Shown in pieces: positions 27,301 through 34,899 of a DNA stretch of 55,491 nt. A program made the position numbers and the translations under genes. The stretch's first letter is position 1, and each line of letters opens with the position of its first letter. The notes below the pieces were generated by a model that worked only from the letters and a program-made list of their open reading frames with translations, searched no databases and had not been told where the DNA came from. This DNA is from an uncultured Alistipes sp. (GTDB lineage: Bacteria; Bacteroidota; Bacteroidia; Bacteroidales; Rikenellaceae), in the NCBI GenBank assembly GCA_947364365.1, contig CANASP010000015.1, forward strand, positions 1-55,491, in the 5' to 3' direction.

Positions 27301-27460
27301 TCATCTACGACCCGTCCCGAAACGATCTGGCGAGGGGGGGGGAATTTTGGCCCCGTTGCGCCACCGCGCCCAGCGGCAACAGCAACGATACCGCGAACAC
27401 CAATAGCCAGCTTCGCAGACCGATCCGACGAAGCCGCGTCAAGTTGAAATTGTTCTTCAT
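24312..27460 (-). CDS. SusC/RagA TonB-dependent outer-membrane porter, out of frame at a C9 tract
   Basis: The intact protein would have about 1049 residues. The ATG at 27460 starts a good signal peptide (MKNNFNLTRLRRIGLRSW, then a hydrophobic core, cleavage near LGAVAQ). The frame then enters nine C (27334-27342) and, as written, stops at TAG 27305-27307 after 51 codons. One extra C would join it to the rest: QIVSGRVVDESDVPIVGCNV opens the carboxypeptidase-like domain, then the plug (VVVGYGTQKKATLSGAVSSI) and the 22-strand barrel ending in YNLGVNLTF. So either the gene is phase-variable and OFF here, or the tract length is misread. It heads a six-gene operon. Promoter and operator lie at 27621-27716. 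Confidence 0.9.
27334..27342 (-). repeat. C9 homopolymer inside susC
   Basis: Nine G on the plus strand, nine C on the coding strand, between the signal peptide and the first mature domain. With C9 the frame is broken; C10 or C7 would restore it. Confidence 0.9.
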
Positions 27461-27620
27461 AAGGTTGATTGAATTAGGTTTGTGGTTTGTAGTGGACTTT
27501 TCGCCGGCTTCCGCCCGGCTGTCGGGACCCCGGTCCCGTTCATAACGTTTTTATGCCATTCGCGCCTGTTTAATTAGTAAAAATGTTCCGCGAACCCGTT
27601 CGCTTTCGAATTCGTTATCG

Positions 27621-27628
27621 CAAAAGTA
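27621..27628 (-). promoter_or_regulatory. -7 element of the susC operon
   Basis: TACTTTTG on the minus strand, identical to the -7 box of the divergent GH92 gene. No TTG at -33, as expected for an activator-dependent promoter. The leader to the ATG at 27460 would be about 155 bases. Confidence 0.5.
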
Positions 27629-27659
27629 GACAGAACCCCGTGGCGGAGATATGCGTTAA

Positions 27660-27716
27660 TTAACCAATCATAATACTATTTTAACGTTAGAGCTGTTTTC
27701 ATATCTTAAAATAGTA
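27660..27716 (+). promoter_or_regulatory. PUL operator, copy B (susC/GH92 intergenic)
   Basis: The most complete copy: TTAACCAA (27660-27667), 6 bases, TACTATTTTAA (27674-27684), 21 bases, then the exact inverse TTAAAATAGTA (27706-27716). The inner edge is 19 bases from the GH92 -7 box, where a -33 box would normally be. Inverted half-sites centred 32 bp (three helix turns) apart fit a dimeric activator. Confidence 0.7.
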
Positions 27717-27735
27717 GCTCAAGGCAGAAAATGTA

Positions 27736-27743
27736 TACTTTTG
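27736..27743 (+). promoter_or_regulatory. -7 element of the GH92 gene
   Basis: TACTTTTG, 37 bases before the ATG at 27781, with no -33 TTTG upstream. Confidence 0.55.
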
Positions 27744-27780
27744 CAGTGTGTCACGAACCGTCGTAAGACCAATTTGAACC

Positions 27781-30045
27781 ATGATAAACACCAAACGCAT
27801 GAAAAAAATCAGCCATTTGCTCATCGCCCTCGTCTGGGGCGCAGCACTGACAGCCTGCGGAGGCGCCGCCCCCCTCGACGGACCGGCCGCCTACGTCGAC
27901 CCCTACATCGGTTCGGGCGGCCACGGCCACGTCTTCGTGGGGGCCTCCGTCCCCTTCGGCGCCATCCAGGCCGGACCGCAGAACATCCACAAGGGATGGG
28001 ACTGGTGCTCGGGATACCACCATTCGGACAGCATCGTCATCGGGTTCGCCCACACCCACCTGAGCGGTACGGGATGCACCGACCTGGGCGACATCCAGAT
28101 CATGCCCTACACGGGCGAGCTGCGGTCGAAACGCGGCAGCCAGGAAAACATCGAGGGAAGCTGCTCGTCCTACTACAGCCACGACAACGAAACCGTCGCA
28201 CCGGGCTACTACGCGCTCAGGATGGACAACGGCGTGGGGATCGAGATGACGGCCTCGACCCGCACGGCGCTGCACCGCATCACCTACCCCGAGGCTGCGG
28301 ACCACCGGCTGCTGATCAACCTCGAGGAGGGCAACGGCGACGGAGCCTACGACACCTATTTCAAACAGATCGACGCGCACACGGTCGAGGGCTACCGCTT
28401 CTCGCAGGGCTGGGGACCCCACAAGGTCTTCTTCGTGCTCACCGCAGACAAGCCGATCCGTTCGGTGGCGCTTTTCGACGCCGACACCCCCGTCGAGGGG
28501 AGCGAGATCCGGTGCCGGGGCGCCAAGAGCGTGCTGACCTTCGGCGACGAGAAGCAGGTTCAGGTCAAGGTGGCCATCTCGTCGGTGAGCTGCGCCAACG
28601 CGCTCGAAAACCTCCGGGCCGAGATTCCCGACTGGAATTTCAGGACGGTGCGGACCGAGGCCCTCCGCCGCTGGAACGAGGAGCTCGACGTCATCGAGAT
28701 AGAGACTGCCGACGAAGCCGCAAAAAAGATCTTCTACACGGCGCTCTACCACGCCTTCATCGCCCCGACGACCTACTGCGACGTCAACGGCGAGTTCCGC
28801 GGCCACGACGACCGGATCGTCCGGGGCGAAAGCTGGACCAACTACTCGACCTTCTCGCTGTGGGACACCTACCGGGCGCTGCACCCGCTCTACACGCTCA
28901 TCCGCCGGGAGCGGCTCCCCGACCTCATCAACTCGATGCTCTCGATCTACGACCAGCAGGCCAAACTTCCGATCTGGGCCCTCCCGGGTGCCGAGACCAA
29001 CACCATGCCGGGTTACAGCGCCGTGCCGGTCATCTCCGACGCCATCCTCAAGGGGATCGGAGGCTTCGACGTCGACCGCGCCTACCGTGCGATGAAGGCC
29101 TCGACGACCTACCCCAAGCAGGACGCCGTGCCCTACGTGCTGGAAAAGGGATTCATCCCCGACGACAAGGTCGCCAACGCCACCTCGATCGCCATGGAAT
29201 ACGCCGTAGGCGACTGGGGCGTGGCGCAGGTGGCCAAAAAACTCGGGCGCAAGGCCGACTACGAGGAGTACCTCAAGCGCGGGAAATACTACGCGCACTA
29301 TTTCGACCCGTCGATCCACTTCATCCGTCCGAAGCTCGAAAACGGCGAGTGGCTCGCCCCCTACGACCCCTTCCAGTCGATCCACGGCGTGGGCCACTTC
29401 TGCGAGGGCAACGGCTGGCAGTACACCTTCTTCGTGCCGCAGCACCCCGAAGGGCTGATCGAGCTGATGGGCGGCGACGCCCCCTTCACGGCCAAGCTCG
29501 ACGAGTTCTTCACCGCCGAAGGCGACATGGGCGCCGAGGCGTCGATGGATATCTCGGGTCTGATCGGCATGTATGCCCATGGCAACGAACCGAGCCATCA
29601 CATCGTCTACCTCTATCCCTATGCGGGCCAGCAGTGGAAGACGGCCGAGAAGGTGCGCTACATCCAGCGGGAGTTCTACACCGACCGGCCCGACGGCATC
29701 ATCGGCAACGAGGACTGCGGCCAGATGTCGGCCTGGCATATCCTCTCGGCCCTGGGATTCTACCAGGTCAACCCGTCGAACGGCATCTTCGTCTTCGGCA
29801 GCCCGCTCTTCGACCGGGCGACGCTCCGTCTGCCCGAGGGCAAGCGGTTCGAAATCCGGGCCGAGAACGACCCGGCGACGAACATCTACATCCAGTCGGT
29901 CGAGCTCAACGGCAAGCCCTACGACAAGGCCTATATCACCTACGACGATATCATGGCCGGCGGCACGCTGACCTTCGTCATGGGTCCCCGGCCGAACGAG
30001 GAGTTCGGCGCGGCGCCCGAAAGCCGGCCGCACACGGCCATCTGA
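27781..30045 (+). CDS. GH92 exo-alpha-mannosidase, lipoprotein
   Basis: A 754-residue exported Ca2+-dependent alpha-mannosidase. The signal ends at the lipobox LTACGG (near residue 26). GH92 signatures are all visible: YVDPYIGSGGHGHVFVGASV at the start of the N-terminal beta-sandwich, FAHTHLSGTGC, ESWTNYSTFSLWDTYRALHP, FCEGNGWQYTFF, AHGNEPSHH and the NEDCGQMSAW loop whose Glu and Asp take part in catalysis and metal binding. Linkage preference (1,2 / 1,3 / 1,4 / 1,6) cannot be read reliably. An ATG at 27799 is an alternative start with a neater signal peptide. Divergent from susC across operator B; ends in a strong terminator, so it is a separate unit. Confidence 0.95.
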   Translation: MINTKRMKKISHLLIALVWGAALTACGGAAPLDGPAAYVDPYIGSGGHGHVFVGASVPFGAIQAGPQNIHKGWDWCSGYHHSDSIVIGFAHTHLSGTGCTDLGDIQIMPYTGELRSKRGSQENIEGSCSSYYSHDNETVAPGYYALRMDNGVGIEMTASTRTALHRITYPEAADHRLLINLEEGNGDGAYDTYFKQIDAHTVEGYRFSQGWGPHKVFFVLTADKPIRSVALFDADTPVEGSEIRCRGAKSVLTFGDEKQVQVKVAISSVSCANALENLRAEIPDWNFRTVRTEALRRWNEELDVIEIETADEAAKKIFYTALYHAFIAPTTYCDVNGEFRGHDDRIVRGESWTNYSTFSLWDTYRALHPLYTLIRRERLPDLINSMLSIYDQQAKLPIWALPGAETNTMPGYSAVPVISDAILKGIGGFDVDRAYRAMKASTTYPKQDAVPYVLEKGFIPDDKVANATSIAMEYAVGDWGVAQVAKKLGRKADYEEYLKRGKYYAHYFDPSIHFIRPKLENGEWLAPYDPFQSIHGVGHFCEGNGWQYTFFVPQHPEGLIELMGGDAPFTAKLDEFFTAEGDMGAEASMDISGLIGMYAHGNEPSHHIVYLYPYAGQQWKTAEKVRYIQREFYTDRPDGIIGNEDCGQMSAWHILSALGFYQVNPSNGIFVFGSPLFDRATLRLPEGKRFEIRAENDPATNIYIQSVELNGKPYDKAYITYDDIMAGGTLTFVMGPRPNEEFGAAPESRPHTAI

Positions 30046-30071
30046 TCCCCGGCGAGTCGTCCGGATCCACG

Positions 30072-30115
30072 GCGGAGCCGTCTACCCCTTGCGGGCAGAC
30101 GGCTCCGCTTGCGTT
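30072..30115 (+). terminator. Terminator after GH92
   Basis: A 12-bp perfect stem (GCGGAGCCGTCT with AGACGGCTCCGC) with a 13-base loop, followed by TTGCGTT. Confidence 0.75.
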
Positions 30116-30161
30116 CGCGACCGTCCGGATGCGGCGGCCGCGTCGCCGCGATGCGCATCGA

Positions 30162-30218
30162 TTAACCAAAGGTTGTACTATTTTAATCCAGGATACTTTT
30201 TCCATTCTTAATATTTAT
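30162..30218 (+). promoter_or_regulatory. PUL operator, copy C (before the two-gene hydrolase unit)
   Basis: TTAACCAA (30162-30169), 6 bases, TACTATTTTAA (30176-30186), 21 bases, then a degenerate inverse half beginning TTAATAT (30208). Spacing matches copy B exactly and the -7 box follows after about 21 bases. Confidence 0.6.
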
Positions 30219-30239
30219 GCCAAAATCGGCTGCCGGGAC

Positions 30240-30247
30240 TAAATTTG
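30240..30247 (+). promoter_or_regulatory. -7 element of the 30327 unit
   Basis: TAAATTTG, with no -33 TTTG but with operator C upstream. Confidence 0.5.
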
Positions 30248-30326
30248 CAAACGGCCGGCCCGCATGACCGTCGCCCCGACGCCCGGGCCGCTCGAAAAGA
30301 CACCGCACGAACCAACCCGAACGAAT

Positions 30327-32048
30327 ATGAAACGAATCATCTGGATCCTCTCGGGCCTCGCCCTGCTGGCGGCGGGCCCCGCGACAACGGCCTCGGAGCG
30401 CAAAACCGAGGCAGAAACCCGCCGGACGGCCGTACCGCGGCTGCGCTTTACGGGCGACCGCTTCGCGCAACAGGCGACGGCCATCTTCGCCGAGACGTTG
30501 CAGGACATGCGCAACAAGATCGAGGACGGCTCCTCCGAACGGTTCCCCGCGGGATTCTTCCACACCTCGACCGAACCCGAGGGCGTCCCCCAGTACTACA
30601 ACGACATGTGGACGCGCGACTGCGGCCGCGGCGTCATCGAGCTCTCGCGTCTGGGCTTCGCCGACGAAGCCCGCACGATCTCGCGCTACTTCCTCGCCCA
30701 CATCACCCACGGCGACCACTGGGGACGCGAACTCCATACCCCCGCCCCGCACGTCGAACTCGACGGCAACGCCCTCGTCCTGGCCGGCATCTGCTCGGCC
30801 TGGCGCGCCGGGGGCATGGACCGCGACCTGGGGCGCGAGTTCTGCGACGGCATCGCCCCGGTGGTGTCGTGGGTCGATTCGCTCATGCAGGCCTCGCCCT
30901 ACGGCGGACTGCTCCCCTCGACCTCGGAGCTCTCGGGCAACCCCAGCACCGACTACCCCGTCTACAGTATTTTCGGCAACTACGGGATCTACACCGCGAT
31001 GGCGCAGATCGCCGACATGGCCGCCGCCTCGGGCCGCACGGAGCTCGCCGCGCAGGCCGCCCGGATCCGCTCGTCGATGGAGCGGGCGCTCGCGCGGCTC
31101 GTCTCCGACGGAGGGTTCAGCTATGCCCCCGCGGGATGCTGGTTCAACGGCATCGACAGCCGCAACGGACGCGCTTACGACATCTCCGACTGGGACGGCA
31201 CCAGCTGGCCCACGTGGCACTGGACGCGCCAGCTCCCCTACATCCTCCACTACGACTACCTCTCGCCCCGCGCCGACGGTCCGTTCGCCGACATTCATGC
31301 CGCCAGCTACCGGCTGCTGCGCCACTGGATGGCCCGGGGCGAATACTTCCGCAAATACGGGTTCGTCAGCAACACCGGCTGGACCGGCATGGGCGGGCGC
31401 CACGACGAGACGATGTGCGGCTACGGACAGGGATTCTTCACGCAGGCGGCGCTGCTCGCCGACGACGTGAACGTCTACACCAAATGCCTGGAGGGCATCG
31501 CACGGCTGGGCTACGACGGCGGGGTCATCGAGCAGATGTCCTACGAAAAGAACCCCTTCGTCATGCACGAGTGCTTCAACTACGACAACTACGAGAAGGG
31601 GCTCGACCACACCTTCGGCGTCCACTCCGAGGGGCGGCGCGAGATCATGGAGAACCCGGGCGACGAGGGCAACCTGGTGCAGGAGGCCGAGATCCTCAAG
31701 GCCTTCTCGATCGTCGCCGGCATCCGCTGCGAGGGCCGGCGGCTGACGCTGATGCCCCGCCTGCCCTGGCTGTGGGATACGATGGAGTGCGTCGACTGGC
31801 CCGTGGTCGACGCCGAAGGGCGGACGCACCGCATCCGGGTGAAGGTCGACCACCAGCGCTGGCTGCGCCGCTGCACGGTCGAGCTGGAGGGGATCGGCGG
31901 ATTCGAGGCCGCCGACCTCCGCGTCGGACCGTTCCCGCGGCTGCTGAAGGCCCCCGAGGGCTACGAAACGGAGCTGATCGGCAACGCCTCGTGGATCTGG
32001 GTCCGCAACATCCGGGGCGACAAACAGACGATCACCGTAGAACTCTGA
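30327..32048 (+). CDS. Putative six-hairpin (alpha/alpha-barrel) glycosidase, family unassigned
   Basis: A 573-residue exported protein with a signal peptide (MKRIIWILSGLALLAAGPATTA). The sequence reads as a six-hairpin glycosidase: helices alternate with conserved turns such as YYNDMWTRDCGRGVIELSRLGF, DGNALVLAGICSAW, SDWDGTSWPTWHW, ETMCGYGQGFFTQAAL, HECFNYDNYEKG and LMPRLPWLWDTMECVDWPV near the end. WTRD and DWDGTSWP carry acidic residues fit for catalysis. It is not a GH125 mannosidase by the motifs I know, and I cannot name the family. First of two genes, 12 bases before the next; start chosen at the ATG of the signal peptide. Confidence 0.65.
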   Translation: MKRIIWILSGLALLAAGPATTASERKTEAETRRTAVPRLRFTGDRFAQQATAIFAETLQDMRNKIEDGSSERFPAGFFHTSTEPEGVPQYYNDMWTRDCGRGVIELSRLGFADEARTISRYFLAHITHGDHWGRELHTPAPHVELDGNALVLAGICSAWRAGGMDRDLGREFCDGIAPVVSWVDSLMQASPYGGLLPSTSELSGNPSTDYPVYSIFGNYGIYTAMAQIADMAAASGRTELAAQAARIRSSMERALARLVSDGGFSYAPAGCWFNGIDSRNGRAYDISDWDGTSWPTWHWTRQLPYILHYDYLSPRADGPFADIHAASYRLLRHWMARGEYFRKYGFVSNTGWTGMGGRHDETMCGYGQGFFTQAALLADDVNVYTKCLEGIARLGYDGGVIEQMSYEKNPFVMHECFNYDNYEKGLDHTFGVHSEGRREIMENPGDEGNLVQEAEILKAFSIVAGIRCEGRRLTLMPRLPWLWDTMECVDWPVVDAEGRTHRIRVKVDHQRWLRRCTVELEGIGGFEAADLRVGPFPRLLKAPEGYETELIGNASWIWVRNIRGDKQTITVEL

Positions 32049-32059
32049 CCGCGACGATC

Positions 32060-33838
32060 ATGAAACGGATTCTTATTATCCTCCTCACCGCGCTCGTATC
32101 GGCCGGATTCGCCGCCGAGCCGTTCGAAATCCGCGGCGTTCTGCCGTGGCACAACTTCCTTTGCGGCCCGACCGCGTGGAACAAGGCCGACTACGCGGCC
32201 TACCTCGACGCCTGCCGGGCCGAGGGGATCAACTTCATCGGGTTCCACAACTACACGGGCGGCGGCGAACGCTACGCGACCTACGTCGAGCCGATGGTGC
32301 GCATCTCCTACCGGGGCATCGTGCCGAACGCCATGCTCGACAACTCGCTCGGCAGCCGCTGGGGCGCGCTGCCGCTGCGTCTCGACGAGTTCGCCTTCGG
32401 GTCGCAGCGGGCGCTCGACGTGCCGCGCGGCGCCGAAGCGTTCGGCAGCGACTGCTCGCTGCGCTCGAAGAGCCCCGACGAACACTACCGCAACACCCAG
32501 CACCTGATGCGCGACGTGCTGCGCATGGCCCACGACCGCGGCATCGAGATGGCCATGGGATTCGAGTTCGGCGTCGTCCCGCCCGAATATTTCTCGCTCT
32601 ACGCCGCCGGCAGCTGCTTCTTCTGGCTGGGGGCGGGCAACATGGTCCCCAACCCGTGCCACCCGACCTCGGTCGAACTGCACCGCGCGGCGCTCGACGA
32701 CCTGCTGGACAACTACCCCGACATCGACTACGTGTGGCTGTGGCTCAACGAACATTCGTTTCTGGGCGTCGTGGTCGAACAGGCGCTGAAAGACCCGGCC
32801 TTCGCGGCTGCATACCGGCGGGAGTCGGCGTTGTTCGAGGAGGCGCAGAGCGACGGCGAGCGGTTCGTGGGCGTATGGTCGCTCGAATACATCCGCCGCA
32901 CGCTCACATACCTCCGCGAAAGAGGGTCGCACGCCAAACTCATCATCGGCGGCTGGGGCGGAGGAGGCCAGCTGCCCGGCATCCTGCGGGGGCTCGACCG
33001 CGCGCTGCCCCGCGAGGTCGTCTTCAGCTGCCTGAATCCCGACCTGGGGCGCACGCGCCAGCCGGAGTTTCTCGCCGAGATTGCCCGCCACCGCAAGGTA
33101 TGGGCGGTCCCCTGGCTCGAAGGCGACAACCAGATGTGGCACCAGCAGCCGCGCGTCGCCCGGATGAAGGACCACGTGGAGCTGGCCCGCGAGCAGGGGC
33201 TCCAGGGCGTCGTGGCCATCCACTGGCGCACGGCCGAGACCCGCTACAACTTCCTCTCGTTCGCCCGCTACGCCCGCACGTCCGACGACGCGACCGTCGA
33301 AGCGCTCTACCGGGAGTATTTCGACCGGGACTTCGGCTCCGACGCCGCTGCGGCGCTTGCCCCGCTGATGGCCGCCGTCGACACGGCCAACGCGTGGGAG
33401 GGGCCGCAATCGCCCGAATACTTCGCCTTCCGCCCCGACTGGGGACGGCTCGGCGAGGACGACATCCGGTCGCGGCAGGAGATAATCGCCGCCATCGACC
33501 GTCTGACCGACCGGCAGCGCACCCCGGACCAGGCGGCCAACCTGCGCCATTTCCGGGCCTCGCTCTCGTTCGAGTTGCTGATGGACCGGGTCGTGCGTGC
33601 CATGGAGCCGGGCTGGCGGCTTCGCGACGAAGCGCTCGCCGACGAGCGGCCCGTATCGCGCGATGCCGCAGCCGCAGCGCTCCGCACACTCGAATCCGCC
33701 CCGGTCGAGGAGATGATCCGCACCTATGTCTCCCGCACCCGCTCGCGCGGCGAGATGGGCATCCTCACCTCGATCAACCAGCGTCTGTGGAACAACTACA
33801 CGCTGCTGAAAGAGTACCTGACCGCCTGTTCCCGCTGA
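32060..33838 (+). CDS. Putative TIM-barrel glycoside hydrolase, family unassigned
   Basis: A 592-residue exported protein with a type I signal peptide (cleaved near SAGFA-AEP). After it, GVLPWHNFLCGPTAWN and CRAEGINFIGFHNYTGG look like the first two strands of a TIM barrel. GIEMAMGFEFG, DYVWLWLNEHSFLG, IGGWGGGGQLPG and VAIHWRTAETRYNF are further strand ends; the NEH and FEFG acids are catalytic candidates. The last 180 residues are mostly helical. I do not recognise the family; hyaluronidase- or GH115-like barrels are remote possibilities. Co-transcribed with 30327 and controlled by operator C. Confidence 0.6.
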   Translation: MKRILIILLTALVSAGFAAEPFEIRGVLPWHNFLCGPTAWNKADYAAYLDACRAEGINFIGFHNYTGGGERYATYVEPMVRISYRGIVPNAMLDNSLGSRWGALPLRLDEFAFGSQRALDVPRGAEAFGSDCSLRSKSPDEHYRNTQHLMRDVLRMAHDRGIEMAMGFEFGVVPPEYFSLYAAGSCFFWLGAGNMVPNPCHPTSVELHRAALDDLLDNYPDIDYVWLWLNEHSFLGVVVEQALKDPAFAAAYRRESALFEEAQSDGERFVGVWSLEYIRRTLTYLRERGSHAKLIIGGWGGGGQLPGILRGLDRALPREVVFSCLNPDLGRTRQPEFLAEIARHRKVWAVPWLEGDNQMWHQQPRVARMKDHVELAREQGLQGVVAIHWRTAETRYNFLSFARYARTSDDATVEALYREYFDRDFGSDAAAALAPLMAAVDTANAWEGPQSPEYFAFRPDWGRLGEDDIRSRQEIIAAIDRLTDRQRTPDQAANLRHFRASLSFELLMDRVVRAMEPGWRLRDEALADERPVSRDAAAAALRTLESAPVEEMIRTYVSRTRSRGEMGILTSINQRLWNNYTLLKEYLTACSR

Positions 33839-33890
33839 CATCCCGGCCAGAGAGCGGCACAGGCGACAGGATCCTCCGGCCCACGAAAAT

Positions 33891-33928
33891 GAAACGGGCA
33901 GGCCTTCAAGAGGTCTGCCCGTTTCATT
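33891..33928. terminator. Bidirectional terminator between convergent genes
   Basis: A stem of about 15 bp (GAAACGGGCAG with CTGCCCGTTTC, plus inner pairs) flanked by A-rich and T-rich ends, between 33838 (plus) and 33954 (minus). Confidence 0.85.
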
Positions 33929-33953
33929 CGATCGCACGGCGACCGGCCGCCCG

Positions 33954-34898
33954 CTATGCCCCGGACCGATCATCCGGACACGCCACCGGCAGCTGCTCCC
34001 GATCCTTTCGATAGATCTGATACGAGTTCACGAAGTTCTGCCAGACGATGTAGGCAGTCGGGGCGATCGACGAGATCGGGTCGAGGAACGACTGCGCCAT
34101 CCAGACGGCCAGCACGGTGTTTTTCTGCCCGAGCGACTGCCCGCCCGCCACGGCATCGCCGTAGCGGCGTCCGAGCATGCGGCCCGCCTTGAACTGGACG
34201 AGGCAGATCGCCAGAGCGACAAGCGCCAGCGAGAGCTCGACTGCCAGCGAGGCGTCGTGCAGGTCGACGATAAACGAGGTCGTGCGGCCGATCACCACCG
34301 TCAGCGACACCAGCCACATGTAGAACGACAGCTGGCTGTGGTCGCCGATCCACCGGGCCGCACGGGGCAGCACCAGCCGGCAGAACTGCGCCGCGGCGAA
34401 GGGCATGACGAGCAGCGGCGCAATGCGCATGAGGATCTGCGCGAGGGTGCAGTGGCCCGTTCCCGCCAGCGAAAGCGCCACCGGCGCCACGAGCGCAATC
34501 GTCATGTTGCAGATGAGGCTGTAGGTGGCCATCGTGGCAACGTTGGCCCCCAGCATGCCGCCGATGACCACGGCGGCCATCGCCACCGGAGCCAGCACGC
34601 AAACCATCGCCCCCTGCGCCAGCACGGCATCGAACGGACGCAGCAGCAGATAGATGCCCCCGCACCCCGCGATCTGGATCGCCAGCAACCAGACGTGGAG
34701 CATCGATGGGCGCATTTCCGAGGGTTTCACCCGGCAAAAGGTGAAGAAGAGCATCGCGAAGATCAATGCCGGCGTGATCAGGTGGCCGCTCGCGACTTCG
34801 AGCGCCGTGATCGGGCGGCAGAGCAACGCCCCGACGACCATACCCAGCGGCATGGCGATCGTCTTCACATTCCGATGCAGATTTTCCAAAACGTGCAT
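33954..34898 (-). CDS. Bile acid:sodium symporter (BASS) family transporter
   Basis: A 314-residue inner-membrane protein with about ten hydrophobic helices. Characteristic stretches are FFTFCRVKPSEMRP after the third helix, LAPVAMAAVVIGGMLGANVA, YSLICNMTIALVAPVALS and the C-terminal SLGQKNTVLAVWMAQSFLDP, matching the crossover helices of BASS transporters. It probably co-transports an organic anion with sodium; the substrate need not be a bile acid. Last gene of the leftward operon; one base separates it from the protease gene upstream. Confidence 0.85.
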   Translation of the reverse strand: MHVLENLHRNVKTIAMPLGMVVGALLCRPITALEVASGHLITPALIFAMLFFTFCRVKPSEMRPSMLHVWLLAIQIAGCGGIYLLLRPFDAVLAQGAMVCVLAPVAMAAVVIGGMLGANVATMATYSLICNMTIALVAPVALSLAGTGHCTLAQILMRIAPLLVMPFAAAQFCRLVLPRAARWIGDHSQLSFYMWLVSLTVVIGRTTSFIVDLHDASLAVELSLALVALAICLVQFKAGRMLGRRYGDAVAGGQSLGQKNTVLAVWMAQSFLDPISSIAPTAYIVWQNFVNSYQIYRKDREQLPVACPDDRSGA

Positions 34899-34899
34899 A

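Noticed and set aside
21714-27545. A 1943-codon open frame on the plus strand across the SusC/SusD region
   Set aside because: It is antisense to genes with unmistakable SusC, SusD and DUF3823 motifs. High G+C with C- or G-ending codons leaves the opposite strand free of stops.
27461-27780. Invertible promoter between susC and GH92
   Set aside because: The only inverted repeat is the 11-bp operator pair; no longer flanking repeats and no invertase gene are in the window.
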